Source of the DNA: CAWDDA01 sp963813345
GTDB taxonomy: Bacteria; Acidobacteriota; Blastocatellia; RBC074
Reading direction: 5' to 3'
Assembly (NCBI GenBank): GCA_963813345.1
Contig: CAWEYR010000030.1
Coordinates: forward strand, 62,001 to 126,000
DNA length: 64,000 bases
Below, one piece after another: positions 56,786-64,000 of this stretch. The translations under genes and the position numbers were made by a program. The number at the start of each line of letters is the position of its first letter. Positions within the stretch are counted from its first letter, which is position 1. Under the pieces are notes generated by a model. That model saw nothing but the letters and a program-made list of their open reading frames with translations. It was not told where the DNA came from and did not search any database.

Positions 56786-57568
56786 ATGGGCGAGCCATTT
56801 GACGCTATTGGATTCAAGATTCGAGATGAAGCTTCATACCAGGCTCTAGCCGAGCAGGCGCACGAGCGCGGATCACTGACCCAGTCTCGGAGAGAACGTT
56901 CGACCCTTCACGGATGCTGCTGGAAGCTGGGTGACGGAATCGAAGTCTGGACGGTGTTGCGTGAGTCAAGTGATGGACTTCTCTGTCTCGATTGCCGCCC
57001 AGCCTTCCGTGGCCGGTATCTCTACGCGCTCTTTCCGTGGGAGATCATGGAATATGAAGAGGATGGCGAGGCAGTTGTGCGGGGGATTGTCACCGGCACC
57101 GATACTCAACTGATCTTCGAGTTGCAGAACCTGACTGAGGTGAGTCTCGGAGCACTGCGTGATCATCCGATAACGGCGACTGTTTCGGGACTTGCCTACA
57201 ATGCGCGCCTTGAAGACAGGAAGCGTGAAGCTGTACTTCGACCGCTTTCCGAAGGGTCACGCCGGCGGAGAGTTGCAGAGAATGATCACGCGGTTTGCGG
57301 GACAGTTATTCACTCGAGGACTCTTCACAATTCGCAGACAACGAGCGATGTTGTCTGGGTCTATCTGCAGACGGGGCCAATCAAGCTCGAAGTGCTTGTC
57401 AATCGTGCAGACCTTGAAGGAGAGCTCAAGCCTGGAGCTCGATTCTCTGCCGATGTCTGGTTGCAGGGACATATCCTCAGCGAACGTGAGCTCGAGGCGC
57501 GTTACGAAGGCGTCGATATCGAAATTCCCCGTGGTGATTTCTGGAATGCGCTCAGGCGTGAGAATTGA
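56786..57568 (+). CDS. unknown soluble protein
   Basis: 260 residues from ATG 56786 (an in-frame GTG at 56765 is possible). Mixed alpha/beta with MGEPFDAIGFKIRDEASYQALAEQAHERG at the start, CLDCRPAFRGRYLYALFPW near residue 80, and a late beta domain VWVYLQTGPIKLEVLVNRADL, GARFSADVWLQGHIL. The last part looks like an OB or beta-barrel unit. No family recognised. It overlaps the start of the amidohydrolase gene (TGATG), so the two are probably co-translated. Confidence 0.72.
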   Translation: MGEPFDAIGFKIRDEASYQALAEQAHERGSLTQSRRERSTLHGCCWKLGDGIEVWTVLRESSDGLLCLDCRPAFRGRYLYALFPWEIMEYEEDGEAVVRGIVTGTDTQLIFELQNLTEVSLGALRDHPITATVSGLAYNARLEDRKREAVLRPLSEGSRRRRVAENDHAVCGTVIHSRTLHNSQTTSDVVWVYLQTGPIKLEVLVNRADLEGELKPGARFSADVWLQGHILSERELEARYEGVDIEIPRGDFWNALRREN

Positions 57569-58819
57569 TGACCTCAATTATTGCCGCCGGATGGGCACTT
57601 CCAATCGCAAAGCCTCCCATCAGGAATGGCGCTCTTGCCGTTCAAGACGACCGGATAACAGCCATCGGATCATTGGATGAATTGCGAAGGCAATTCCCGG
57701 CGGGCATCCGTCCAGGATTTCGGCGATGCGGCCCTGCTTCCGGGACTGGTCAACGTTCATACCCACCTTGAATTGACTGTTTTCCGGGGGACTCTCGAGA
57801 AGCCGGGCTTCGCTGAATGGATCTCAGAGCTCGTTCGACGAAAGCGTGACGAACTCAGTCGTGAGAACCTGTTCGAAAGCGCGCGACTAGGCTGTCAGGA
57901 GGCTATCCGCTCAGGAATCACTACAATCGCAGACACGGCAGAATCCGATGTCGTACTTCCTGCCCTTATTGAAAGCGGATTACGGGGAATCGTATATCAG
58001 GAATGCTTCGGGCCTGACCCGAACCGCGCGCACGAAAGCATCCAGGTACTGACGGCGAAACTCGATGCGATGAGTGAGCGGCCTGACCGGATAAAAGTTG
58101 GTATCTCGCCGCATGCTCCATACACCGTCTCTGCGGAGTTGTATCGAGCCGCAGCCCGACTTGCAAGTGAACGAGGGCTGGATCTGGCGATGCACGTCGC
58201 CGAGTCGCACGACGAGCGGACTCTGCTGGAAAAAGGTGAGGGTGCATTCGCGGAGTCGCTCGAAAAGCGCGGGATTTCCTGGTTACCTCCGCGAACTTCG
58301 ACGATTGGGTATCTCGATCAGATTGGCGTGCTCGCCGCTGGCCCATTGCTGATTCATTGCGTCGACGCTGATATTGACGACTTCAGACTTATGTCCCGGA
58401 ATGGGGCTCGATTCGCGCATTGTCCGAAGTCCAACGCAAAGTTTGGTCATGGTGTCGCCCAGCTACTGGCTGCACGCGAGGCAAATGTTACAACCGGACT
58501 CGGAAGCGACAGTGTGGCCAGCAACAACACCTGTGATCTCATCGAAGAGGCGCGGTTCTGTGCGCTCCTGCACCGGGCAGTGAACCGCGATGGGAGCCTT
58601 TTGACTGCGCGCGAAATGCTCAGAATGATGACGCTTGACGGAGCTCGAGCATTGCGGATGGAGAGCGAGATCGGTTCGCTCGAAGCCGGTAAGCAGGCTG
58701 ATGTAATCGCAATCGATCTTAAAGGGGTTGAGGATCCGGAAAGTGCGATTATCTTTTCCTCATCGCGATCCGATGTCCTGTTTACGATGGTGGCGGGGAA
58801 GTCGTACTTGACGGTTTAG
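57568..58819 (+). CDS. amidohydrolase/cytosine-deaminase-type hydrolase, frameshifted
   Basis: ATG 57568 overlaps the preceding stop. MTSIIAAGWALPIAKPPIRNGALAVQDDRITAIG is the N-terminal sandwich; a shift near 57705 leads to DAALLPGLVNVHTHLELT with the metal HxH. Further ligands and catalytic residues are in ISPHAPYTVS, MHVAESHDE, LIHCVDAD and GLGSDSVASNN, and the closing SIEAGKQADVIAID-like strand (SLEAGKQADVIAID). It is like 5-methylthioadenosine/S-adenosylhomocysteine deaminases and the TrzN/AtzB group. The exact substrate is unknown. Confidence 0.9.
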
Positions 58820-58820
58820 A

Positions 58821-58896
58821 GTCCAAGCTTTAGCTTGCCTGATCTTGGACGCTGAGCTCAGCGCAGAGTTCCAGCAAGCTAAAGCTGGAACTCCAT
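58821..58896. repeat. inverted repeat, AAGCTAAAGC family
   Basis: AGTCCAAGCTTTAGCTTGC pairs with GCAAGCTAAAGCTGGAACT around a small GCTGAGCTCAGC hairpin. It lies between convergent stops at 58819 and 58904 and can end both transcripts. Confidence 0.9.
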
Positions 58897-58903
58897 GCCT
58901 TCC

Positions 58904-59389
58904 TCACTTTTGCAAATGAGCCTCGAGGAACCAGAGTGCTTTGTCGAGTGCTCGCGACACGCCGGTGAAGATATCGGAAGTGTCGATGTCGCCGAGGTCA
59001 TCTGTCTTGTCGATCGCGGCACGAGTTGTCGCTGCCAGAGCGGCATATCTTTCAGCCAGTGCCTGCACGCTCTCCTGGCTTCCGACAGGACCATTCGGAT
59101 AATCGGGCAAACGCGTTGCGGCGACGGTCATATGCGCCGTGCCTTCGGCTACCCCTCCGAGCGTAGTTACCCGCTCAGCGATCGTATCGACGTGGTCAAG
59201 GAGCTCTGTAGCCAGCTTGTCATAAAGTTCGTGAAGCTGGAAAAACTGGGAGCCCTTAACATTCCAATGGGCCTGCTTGGTATGGCTATATAGATCGAAG
59301 GTATCAGCCAGTTGTTGATTTAGTAACTTGTTTACCTCGGCTCTGGTTTCCGCATCAAGATCAATGCTTGTGTTGGTCTTTTTCGCCAT
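58904..59389 (-). CDS. dps: Dps-family ferritin-like DNA-protection protein
   Basis: 161 residues from ATG 59389. Dps shells store iron using hydrogen peroxide and shield DNA. The ferroxidase residues lie in SHTKQAHWNVKGSQFFQLHELYDKLATELLDHVDTIAERV (H, H, D, E pattern of Dps) and the C-terminal helix ends ALDKALWFLEAHLQ. A longer upstream in-frame extension lacks the family start. It is divergent from an ACT-domain gene with about 110 bases between. Confidence 0.93.
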   Translation of the reverse strand: MAKKTNTSIDLDAETRAEVNKLLNQQLADTFDLYSHTKQAHWNVKGSQFFQLHELYDKLATELLDHVDTIAERVTTLGGVAEGTAHMTVAATRLPDYPNGPVGSQESVQALAERYAALAATTRAAIDKTDDLGDIDTSDIFTGVSRALDKALWFLEAHLQK

Positions 59390-59498
59390 CTTTGGACTTC
59401 CTCTCCTGTTTTCAAGTGTTTCAAAGGAATAGAGCTTTCCTGAGCGAAATGCAAGGAGTATGATCAGCGCCACGCTGGCAAAAAAAAAGGAGGCACCC

Positions 59499-59885
59499 AT
59501 GTCTGTAACGGTCAAAAGAATCTCGTTCTGGCGAAGTGAGGTAAACAATAAACCCGGAGTCCTCGCGCGCGTCCTCGGTCCGCTGGCCGAATCAAAGACC
59601 GATCTCGAAGTATTGATGGGTTATCGCTACCCCGGTAATGAGACTCAGGCAGCTATCGAACTCTTTCCAGTTGCCGGTAAGCAGGCGTCTGAAGCTGCAA
59701 AGCGCGCTGGGCTTGCGCCGGCCGAAATACCGGCTTTTATCGTCTCGGGTGGGAACAAACCAGGTCGCGTTTACGCTCTGGTCAACAGGATATCGGAGGC
59801 CGGAATCAATCTTGCCTTTGTCAGCGCGCAAGCAGTTGGAAAGAAGTTTTCGGCTGTGATCGGATTCGAAAAAGAAGCGACGTGA
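59499..59885 (+). CDS. ACT-domain protein
   Basis: 128 residues from ATG 59499 with AAGGAGG five bases before it. Two ACT-like halves: RISFWRSEVNNKPGVLARVLGPLAESKTDLEVLMGY and PGRVYALVNRISEAGINLAFVSAQAVGKKFSAVIGFE. ACT domains bind amino acids or similar small ligands. No enzyme domain is attached, so it is a stand-alone sensor or regulator. The TGA overlaps a GTG start of a tiny lysine-rich gene. Confidence 0.85.
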   Translation: MSVTVKRISFWRSEVNNKPGVLARVLGPLAESKTDLEVLMGYRYPGNETQAAIELFPVAGKQASEAAKRAGLAPAEIPAFIVSGGNKPGRVYALVNRISEAGINLAFVSAQAVGKKFSAVIGFEKEAT

Positions 59886-60019
59886 AGAAAGCAGAAGCGA
59901 TCATTACAAAGAAGGAAAAGAAAGCCGGCAAGGGAGCAAAAGATAACAAGCAAGAGCGAGAAGCAAGACAAACAAGACAAACAGGACAACAAGACAAGCA
60001 AGACAAGAAGAAGAAGTGA
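59882..60019 (+). CDS. 45-residue lysine/glutamine-rich protein
   Basis: GTG 59882 overlaps the ACT gene stop (GTGA) and the frame runs to TGA 60017-60019, three bases before the PIG-L gene. The product is almost only Lys, Gln, Glu, Arg, Asp, Ala, Thr and Gly (KKAEAIITKKEKKAGKGAKD at its start, Gln/Asp/Lys repeats, KKKK at its end) and would be disordered and highly basic. The tight overlap and clean fit between two genes support translation, but low complexity means a non-coding origin cannot be excluded. Confidence 0.55.
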   Translation: MKKAEAIITKKEKKAGKGAKDNKQEREARQTRQTGQQDKQDKKKK

Positions 60020-60021
60020 TT

Positions 60022-60933
60022 ATGAAAGTTCTGAAATTCACAGCCATTCTGGTCTTACTTCTGGTTACGATGACGATTGACCTTCAACCGGCGGCTGCGC
60101 AGACAGCCGACGGCAAGCTGAGGATCATCGCGTTTGGTGCGCATCCGGACGATTGCGAGCTTCAGATGGGAGGCGTCGGCATAATGTGGGCGGAGCGAGG
60201 CCACCACGTCAAGCTGGTCTCGGTGACGAACGGCGACATCGGTCACTGGCGTGAAGCGGGCGGGCCGCTCGCGGCACGGAGAAAAGCCGAGGCTGAACAG
60301 GCGTCCAAAATCCTCGGGACAAGTGTCGAGGTTCTGGACAATCACGACGGTGAGCTGGAACCAACGCTCGAGAATCGGAGGAAGATCATCCGCCTCATCC
60401 GACAGTGGAACGCGGATATCGTTCTTGCTCCGCGTCCGAACGACTACCATCCTGACCATCGATATACGGCGATTCTGGTGCAGGATGCGGCCTACATGGT
60501 GACTGTTCCGTTCATCTGTCCTGATGTTCCTCCACTGAAGCAGAATCCAGTCTTCATGTACTACACGGATCGCTTTCAGCGTCCGAATCCTTCAGCGCCA
60601 GATGTAGCGATTTCGATCGATGCGGTAATGAATCGCAAGCTGGATGCGCTTGCCGTGATGGAATCGCAGTTCCTCGAGGGTGGCGCAAACGGTCATACGG
60701 GGCTGATGCCCAAGACACCTGACGAGCGAACGAAGCGCGTCTCTGAGGTTCGCAACGGCCACGCGAGCCGCAATATCGGAATAGCAGACCGTTTCCGTCC
60801 TTTGCTCAAGGAATGGTACGGCGAGGCCGCCGGAGCGAAGGTCCGCCATGCCGAAGCATTCGAAATCTGCGAGTACGGACGACGGCCCGACAAAGCGGAA
60901 TTGAAGAAGCTATTTCCGTTTTTTGGTCAGTAG
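60022..60933 (+). CDS. exported PIG-L/LmbE-type deacetylase
   Basis: 303 residues from ATG 60022. Signal peptide ILVLLLVTMTIDLQPAAAQ, then the PIG-L zinc motif FGAHPDDCELQMGG (AHPDD) and the second metal His in YHPDHRYTAILVQDAAY. HWREAGGPLAARRKAEAEQASKILG is typical. Family enzymes remove N-acetyl groups from GlcNAc-type sugars; export suggests action on external or periplasmic glycans. It follows the tiny lysine-rich gene by three bases. Confidence 0.94.
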   Translation: MKVLKFTAILVLLLVTMTIDLQPAAAQTADGKLRIIAFGAHPDDCELQMGGVGIMWAERGHHVKLVSVTNGDIGHWREAGGPLAARRKAEAEQASKILGTSVEVLDNHDGELEPTLENRRKIIRLIRQWNADIVLAPRPNDYHPDHRYTAILVQDAAYMVTVPFICPDVPPLKQNPVFMYYTDRFQRPNPSAPDVAISIDAVMNRKLDALAVMESQFLEGGANGHTGLMPKTPDERTKRVSEVRNGHASRNIGIADRFRPLLKEWYGEAAGAKVRHAEAFEICEYGRRPDKAELKKLFPFFGQ

Positions 60934-60947
60934 CGGAGGAGGGGTCG

Positions 60948-61100
60948 GGGTCAGAGTCAGGAGTGAGTCAGTGGTCAGAGATCGAGAGTCTCAGAGACTT
61001 GTAAGCTTGCTCTTAGGATCGACTTCGATCTAAGCGCATGCTAAATCTCAACTCTCACACTGATCGATCCTCTGTCCACTGACCCTGCCGACCGACCCCT
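60948..61100. repeat. degenerate long inverted repeat
   Basis: GGTCGGGGTCAGAGTCAGGAGTGAGTCAGTGGTCAGAG faces CTCTGTCCACTGACCCTGCCGACCGACCCC across CTTGTAAGCTTGCTCTTAGGATCG-ACTTCGATCTAAGCGCATGC. It is a mutated cousin of the stacked repeat at 55929, between convergent stops. Confidence 0.7.
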
Positions 61101-61105
61101 TCTTC

Positions 61106-63547
61106 CTACTTCCTCCCAAGAAACCGCACCCTCCCCGTGAAGGTCCTGCCCTGAATTGCCTGGTATGTGAGAAAGAATGGTGAGTCGATGTTGTTATCGA
61201 CTAAAGCGGCGTTCTTATGGTCGGTAATGTTATTGAAACCGGCTCGCAGGGCCCATTCGAAATTGAGCAGCCTGAATCGTCGTTCGACGTGGAGATTGAA
61301 GGCAAAATAGACCGGGAAGCGGTGCGAGTTAACGGCTCCAATCATTCTCTGGTCCTCATTCACAACGCTGAACGGAAAGCCGTCGTGCCAATCAATCGAA
61401 TACGATAGCTCGAACTTCTTTGGAAGTGGCATCCATCCCCACGAAAGAAACCGGTTTGGCGAATCCCACGGCAGAGGTCCACCCGCGACGGGACTGAACA
61501 CCGGATCGTCAAAGCCCGGCTCAATCGCAACGTTCGAGCGCGATGACGATCGGGTATATGAGGCCATCACTGAGTATGTGTCCTTGAACGTGCGCCGCAA
61601 CGTAAATTGAAGGCCGTCATACCGGTCTCGCCGTTCGTTCTGAAGCTCAAACACTCCCGATGCCGCTCCGGTTCCCGGCGTCAGGTAAGCCAGTCCGCGA
61701 GTGCCGTGACGCCCAATGTATTCGACATCAAGATAGATCGCACCGGGCAGACGGTGCTCTATGCCAACACTCCAGTTCGAAAAGCGGGGCGCAGTCAGAT
61801 CGTGCTCATTTACCTCGAACGAGGTCACGAGCAGGTCGGAACGAGGCGTCGTTCCATCCCTGTCATAGAACTGATCGAATCGTTTGCCGTTGCCCGAGTT
61901 CGCGAGGATTCCCAGGTTTGTTGCATCGTAGAAGAGACCCGCGCCAAACGAGACCTTCGTCTCGCCGCGTCCACCGATCATATAGGTAGAAGCTAATCGC
62001 GGAGAGAATAGCGGACGGCGAAGAATCTGATCCCAGTCAAATCGCAACCCCAGCTCGACAAGCCAGCGATCGGAGAGTGACCAACGGTCTTCCGCAAATC
62101 CGCTCAGTTCGAAGTTTGCGCGCGAAGACTCTGGCCGGTTGTCAAAATAGATCGTTCTCGCCAGCGTGCCGTCGTTGCGCCTGACAAATACCTGGCGCCT
62201 GAACGCTGTCTGAGAGTAATCGATCAAGTCGACACCTGCGCCTACTCGAACATCGTGTCGCCCATGCCATTCGTGAGGCGCGAGGTTCAGGTTTCCTATC
62301 CACTGAAGCCTTCTGCCGAGTCCATCAGTCGATCTGAAAAAGTTGCCGGCGCGGGTCTGTGGCGCAATCACAAAGGGCCGGTCACCCAGCGCGCGCTCTA
62401 CCGCTTCGAACTGGGTCGCCCCGAATCCGAGCTCGAGAAACATTCCATTTGAAAAGTAGGATTGATGCTTGAGCGTTACAAGGTAAGCAGCCTGCTCGAG
62501 CCGGCGTGTCGCTTCCTTTGGAAAGAACGGTCCGATCCCCGCGTGATACGAGCGATACTGATTGACCACGAAAGCGGCAGTCACGAGACTCGTCTGGTTT
62601 AGATTGAACTGTACCTTCGCCAGGTTGTTCAATCTCCATGCGTGATTGCTGTCTTCACCCTCCTCGAGCTCTTCGATGATGTCGAGGTTGTACTCTCCGT
62701 CCCACGCGTTAAAGAACCACGACTTCCCCTTCCTGATTGGTCCCGAAACTGTCGCCCTGGGAGTCCACCCATTGATATTGAATCCCTTGCGAACCTGAAA
62801 TGATGGCAAGAAGTCCGTTGCCATAAATCTGAATCGATCGTCGCCCATTCCGGAGGTGAGATTCACGACTCCGCCCGAGCCCTTCCCGTACTGCGAGGAG
62901 AACCGGCTCGCAAGAACGTCTATAGATCGCAGTCCGTCGGGACTGACACGAAGCTCGAGGAGGCCTGTAGCCGGATGCGAGATATTGAATCCATCGAACT
63001 GATCAACGATCTGATGAGTAGCGGCTCCATTGACATGAATCTGACCGGTCCAATCGGCGATCACTCCGGGAATAAACGGCAGTACGTTGCGGTAGTCTCT
63101 GGAAGTCGGATAAGGAATGTTCACGATCTCTCGTGCATCGAGAGTCTGGCTGGCCGCGGTTCGTGAAGAATCGATTACCGGCGGCGAGTAGATGACATTC
63201 ACACTGTCCCGCAGCTCCTGCTCATGATTCAGTGTGATCGTTACGTCGAGGGTTTCGCCGGCTCGCAACTGATCTACGAGTGCTGCGTAGAATCCCTTCT
63301 TGGCGACCCGGACCTGGTAGACGCCGGGTTCGAGTGAGTCAAACACGCGTTTGCCGCTGTAGTCAGTCTCACCCTTTACGGTGCTGCGCGTGATCGAGTG
63401 TTCGAGCGTGATTTGAGCTGAGGCTACCGGAATCGCATTCTCGTCGCTGACTGATACCGTCAGCCGGTGCGGCTGCGGCGAGCCCTGAAGTACCACACAG
63501 AGCCAGACGAGAATTGCGAGCATCGCAGGATTATAACCCCTAAGCAT
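61106..63547 (-). CDS. TonB-dependent receptor with carboxypeptidase-regulatory-like N-terminus
   Basis: 813 residues. Signal peptide MLAILVWLCVVLQG (a start at the internal ATG 63523 is also possible), a CarboxypepD_reg-like beta sandwich (LTVSVSDENAIPVASAQITLEHS, KGETDYSGKRVFDSLEPGVYQVRVAKKGFY), then the plug (SRTAASQTLDAREIVNIPYPTSRDYRNVLPFIPGV, GSGGVVNLTSGMGDDRF) and a barrel of about 22 strands. The C-terminus VRFLGRK lacks a terminal aromatic. It imports an unknown nutrient. The first ATG lies within the neighbouring inverted repeat. Confidence 0.92.
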   Translation of the reverse strand: MLRGYNPAMLAILVWLCVVLQGSPQPHRLTVSVSDENAIPVASAQITLEHSITRSTVKGETDYSGKRVFDSLEPGVYQVRVAKKGFYAALVDQLRAGETLDVTITLNHEQELRDSVNVIYSPPVIDSSRTAASQTLDAREIVNIPYPTSRDYRNVLPFIPGVIADWTGQIHVNGAATHQIVDQFDGFNISHPATGLLELRVSPDGLRSIDVLASRFSSQYGKGSGGVVNLTSGMGDDRFRFMATDFLPSFQVRKGFNINGWTPRATVSGPIRKGKSWFFNAWDGEYNLDIIEELEEGEDSNHAWRLNNLAKVQFNLNQTSLVTAAFVVNQYRSYHAGIGPFFPKEATRRLEQAAYLVTLKHQSYFSNGMFLELGFGATQFEAVERALGDRPFVIAPQTRAGNFFRSTDGLGRRLQWIGNLNLAPHEWHGRHDVRVGAGVDLIDYSQTAFRRQVFVRRNDGTLARTIYFDNRPESSRANFELSGFAEDRWSLSDRWLVELGLRFDWDQILRRPLFSPRLASTYMIGGRGETKVSFGAGLFYDATNLGILANSGNGKRFDQFYDRDGTTPRSDLLVTSFEVNEHDLTAPRFSNWSVGIEHRLPGAIYLDVEYIGRHGTRGLAYLTPGTGAASGVFELQNERRDRYDGLQFTLRRTFKDTYSVMASYTRSSSRSNVAIEPGFDDPVFSPVAGGPLPWDSPNRFLSWGWMPLPKKFELSYSIDWHDGFPFSVVNEDQRMIGAVNSHRFPVYFAFNLHVERRFRLLNFEWALRAGFNNITDHKNAALVDNNIDSPFFLTYQAIQGRTFTGRVRFLGRK

Positions 63548-63642
63548 GTTGTACCGCCTTAGGCGGAAGAGGCATCGCGAAGCGGTGCTTTAGAGAGCAC
63601 CGCTTCGCGATGCCGCTTCCGCCTAAAGGCGGTACAACATGC
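63544..63642. repeat. nested inverted repeat, GTTGTACCGCC family
   Basis: Outer arms GCATGTTGTACCGCCTTAGG and CCTAAAGGCGGTACAACATGC; inner arms GGCATCGCGAAGCGGTGCT and AGCACCGCTTCGCGATGCC are exact around a loop of about eight bases. It overlaps the TonB receptor's first ATG. Confidence 0.94.
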
Positions 63643-63652
63643 CAGTTACCTG

Positions 63653-64000
63653 CTAGAGCCCTGCGTTGTAATCGGCGAGAAACTTCTGGACTTTCGCTCC
63701 CGGACTGACGATCGCGAGTTCCTTCGACCAGTCATACCCGCTGAAGACTCCGACGATTTCACCCTTATCGTTGTAAATGGGACCGCCAGAGCAACCATCC
63801 TGGCCGTCAATTCGGACAGCCATATATTCCTGACCTCGGAAGGTATATGAGCCGAAGAAGACTCCGCGCCGAATCATCTTGTTGGATCCCGTTTGTGCGA
63901 TAAGAAGTAGCTGTTCGTCCTTCAAGGGCGTCGTCTGGAATACTGGCAGATCAGGGACTTTTGCTGACATGCACACCCTGAGGAGCGCCAGATCCGCCTC
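63653..64000 (-). CDS. trypsin-like serine protease, C-terminal part (5' end outside window)
   Basis: The frame is open to base 64000. The catalytic Asp region EADLALLRV lies at the window edge and the nucleophile Ser in DGQDGCSGGPIYNDKGEIVGVFSG, the GxSGGP signature of S1 proteases. His would lie outside. About 115 residues are visible, ending FLADYNAGL. The subfamily (HtrA-like or glutamyl endopeptidase-like) cannot be told. Confidence 0.85.
   Translation of the reverse strand, partial: EADLALLRVCMSAKVPDLPVFQTTPLKDEQLLLIAQTGSNKMIRRGVFFGSYTFRGQEYMAVRIDGQDGCSGGPIYNDKGEIVGVFSGYDWSKELAIVSPGAKVQKFLADYNAGL

Overview
The window looks like a chromosomal segment of an acidobacterium, probably of the Blastocatellia or Solibacteres side. 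The signs are two FtsX/MacB-type permeases of the acidobacterial duplicated orphan permease (ADOP) kind, a secreted protease ending in a Solibacter-type TIGR03437-like C-terminal domain, carboxypeptidase-regulatory-domain TonB receptors, a sigma factor/CHAT-TPR module, a BlaI/M56-ankyrin pair and many secreted or Tat-exported enzymes. I saw no rRNA, tRNA, CRISPR array, transposase or phage gene. The lineage is inferred from gene families, not from a marker gene.

Layout. 1-2.6 kb: end of an outer-membrane receptor and two tandem, broken paralogous hydrolases. 2.9-6.6 kb: small RNA-binding and stress-like genes around a heavily frameshifted GroEL. 7-10.6 kb: secreted enzymes and a TetR regulator. 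10.8-20.2 kb: CHAT-TPR protein, ECF-like sigma factor, putative anti-sigma protein, secreted metallopeptidase and secreted subtilase. 20.4-31.8 kb: YeiH transporter, secreted esterase, two convergent ADOP permeases and between them a 3.6 kb block with a 3'-truncated sulfatase. 31.9-37.5 kb: BlaI/M56 sensor pair, secreted tyrosine phosphatase, RRM protein and DEAD-box helicase. 37.5-48.2 kb: PQQ-propeller protein, an iron-sulfur-type regulator with SDR and queA, S9 peptidase, esterase, sugar isomerase, then queC-queE. 48.2-51 kb: recX, yebC, recU. 51-64 kb: sulfite dehydrogenase with a diheme cytochrome, Ogg2-type glycosylase, TPR-aspartyl protease, PIN toxin pair, amidohydrolase, Dps, ACT protein, a tiny lysine-rich protein, PIG-L deacetylase, a TonB receptor and a partial trypsin-like protease.

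Two features cut across the window. First, gene ends are marked by long, often nested inverted repeats belonging to several sequence families. They sit mostly after stop codons, sometimes inside them. Second, more than twenty genes, including normally conserved ones (groL, queE), are broken by single-base shifts, several in short G, C or A runs. Uncorrected indels in the sequence explain most of this better than mass gene decay. Where a gene is broken I give the span of the whole reconstructed gene and name the break points.
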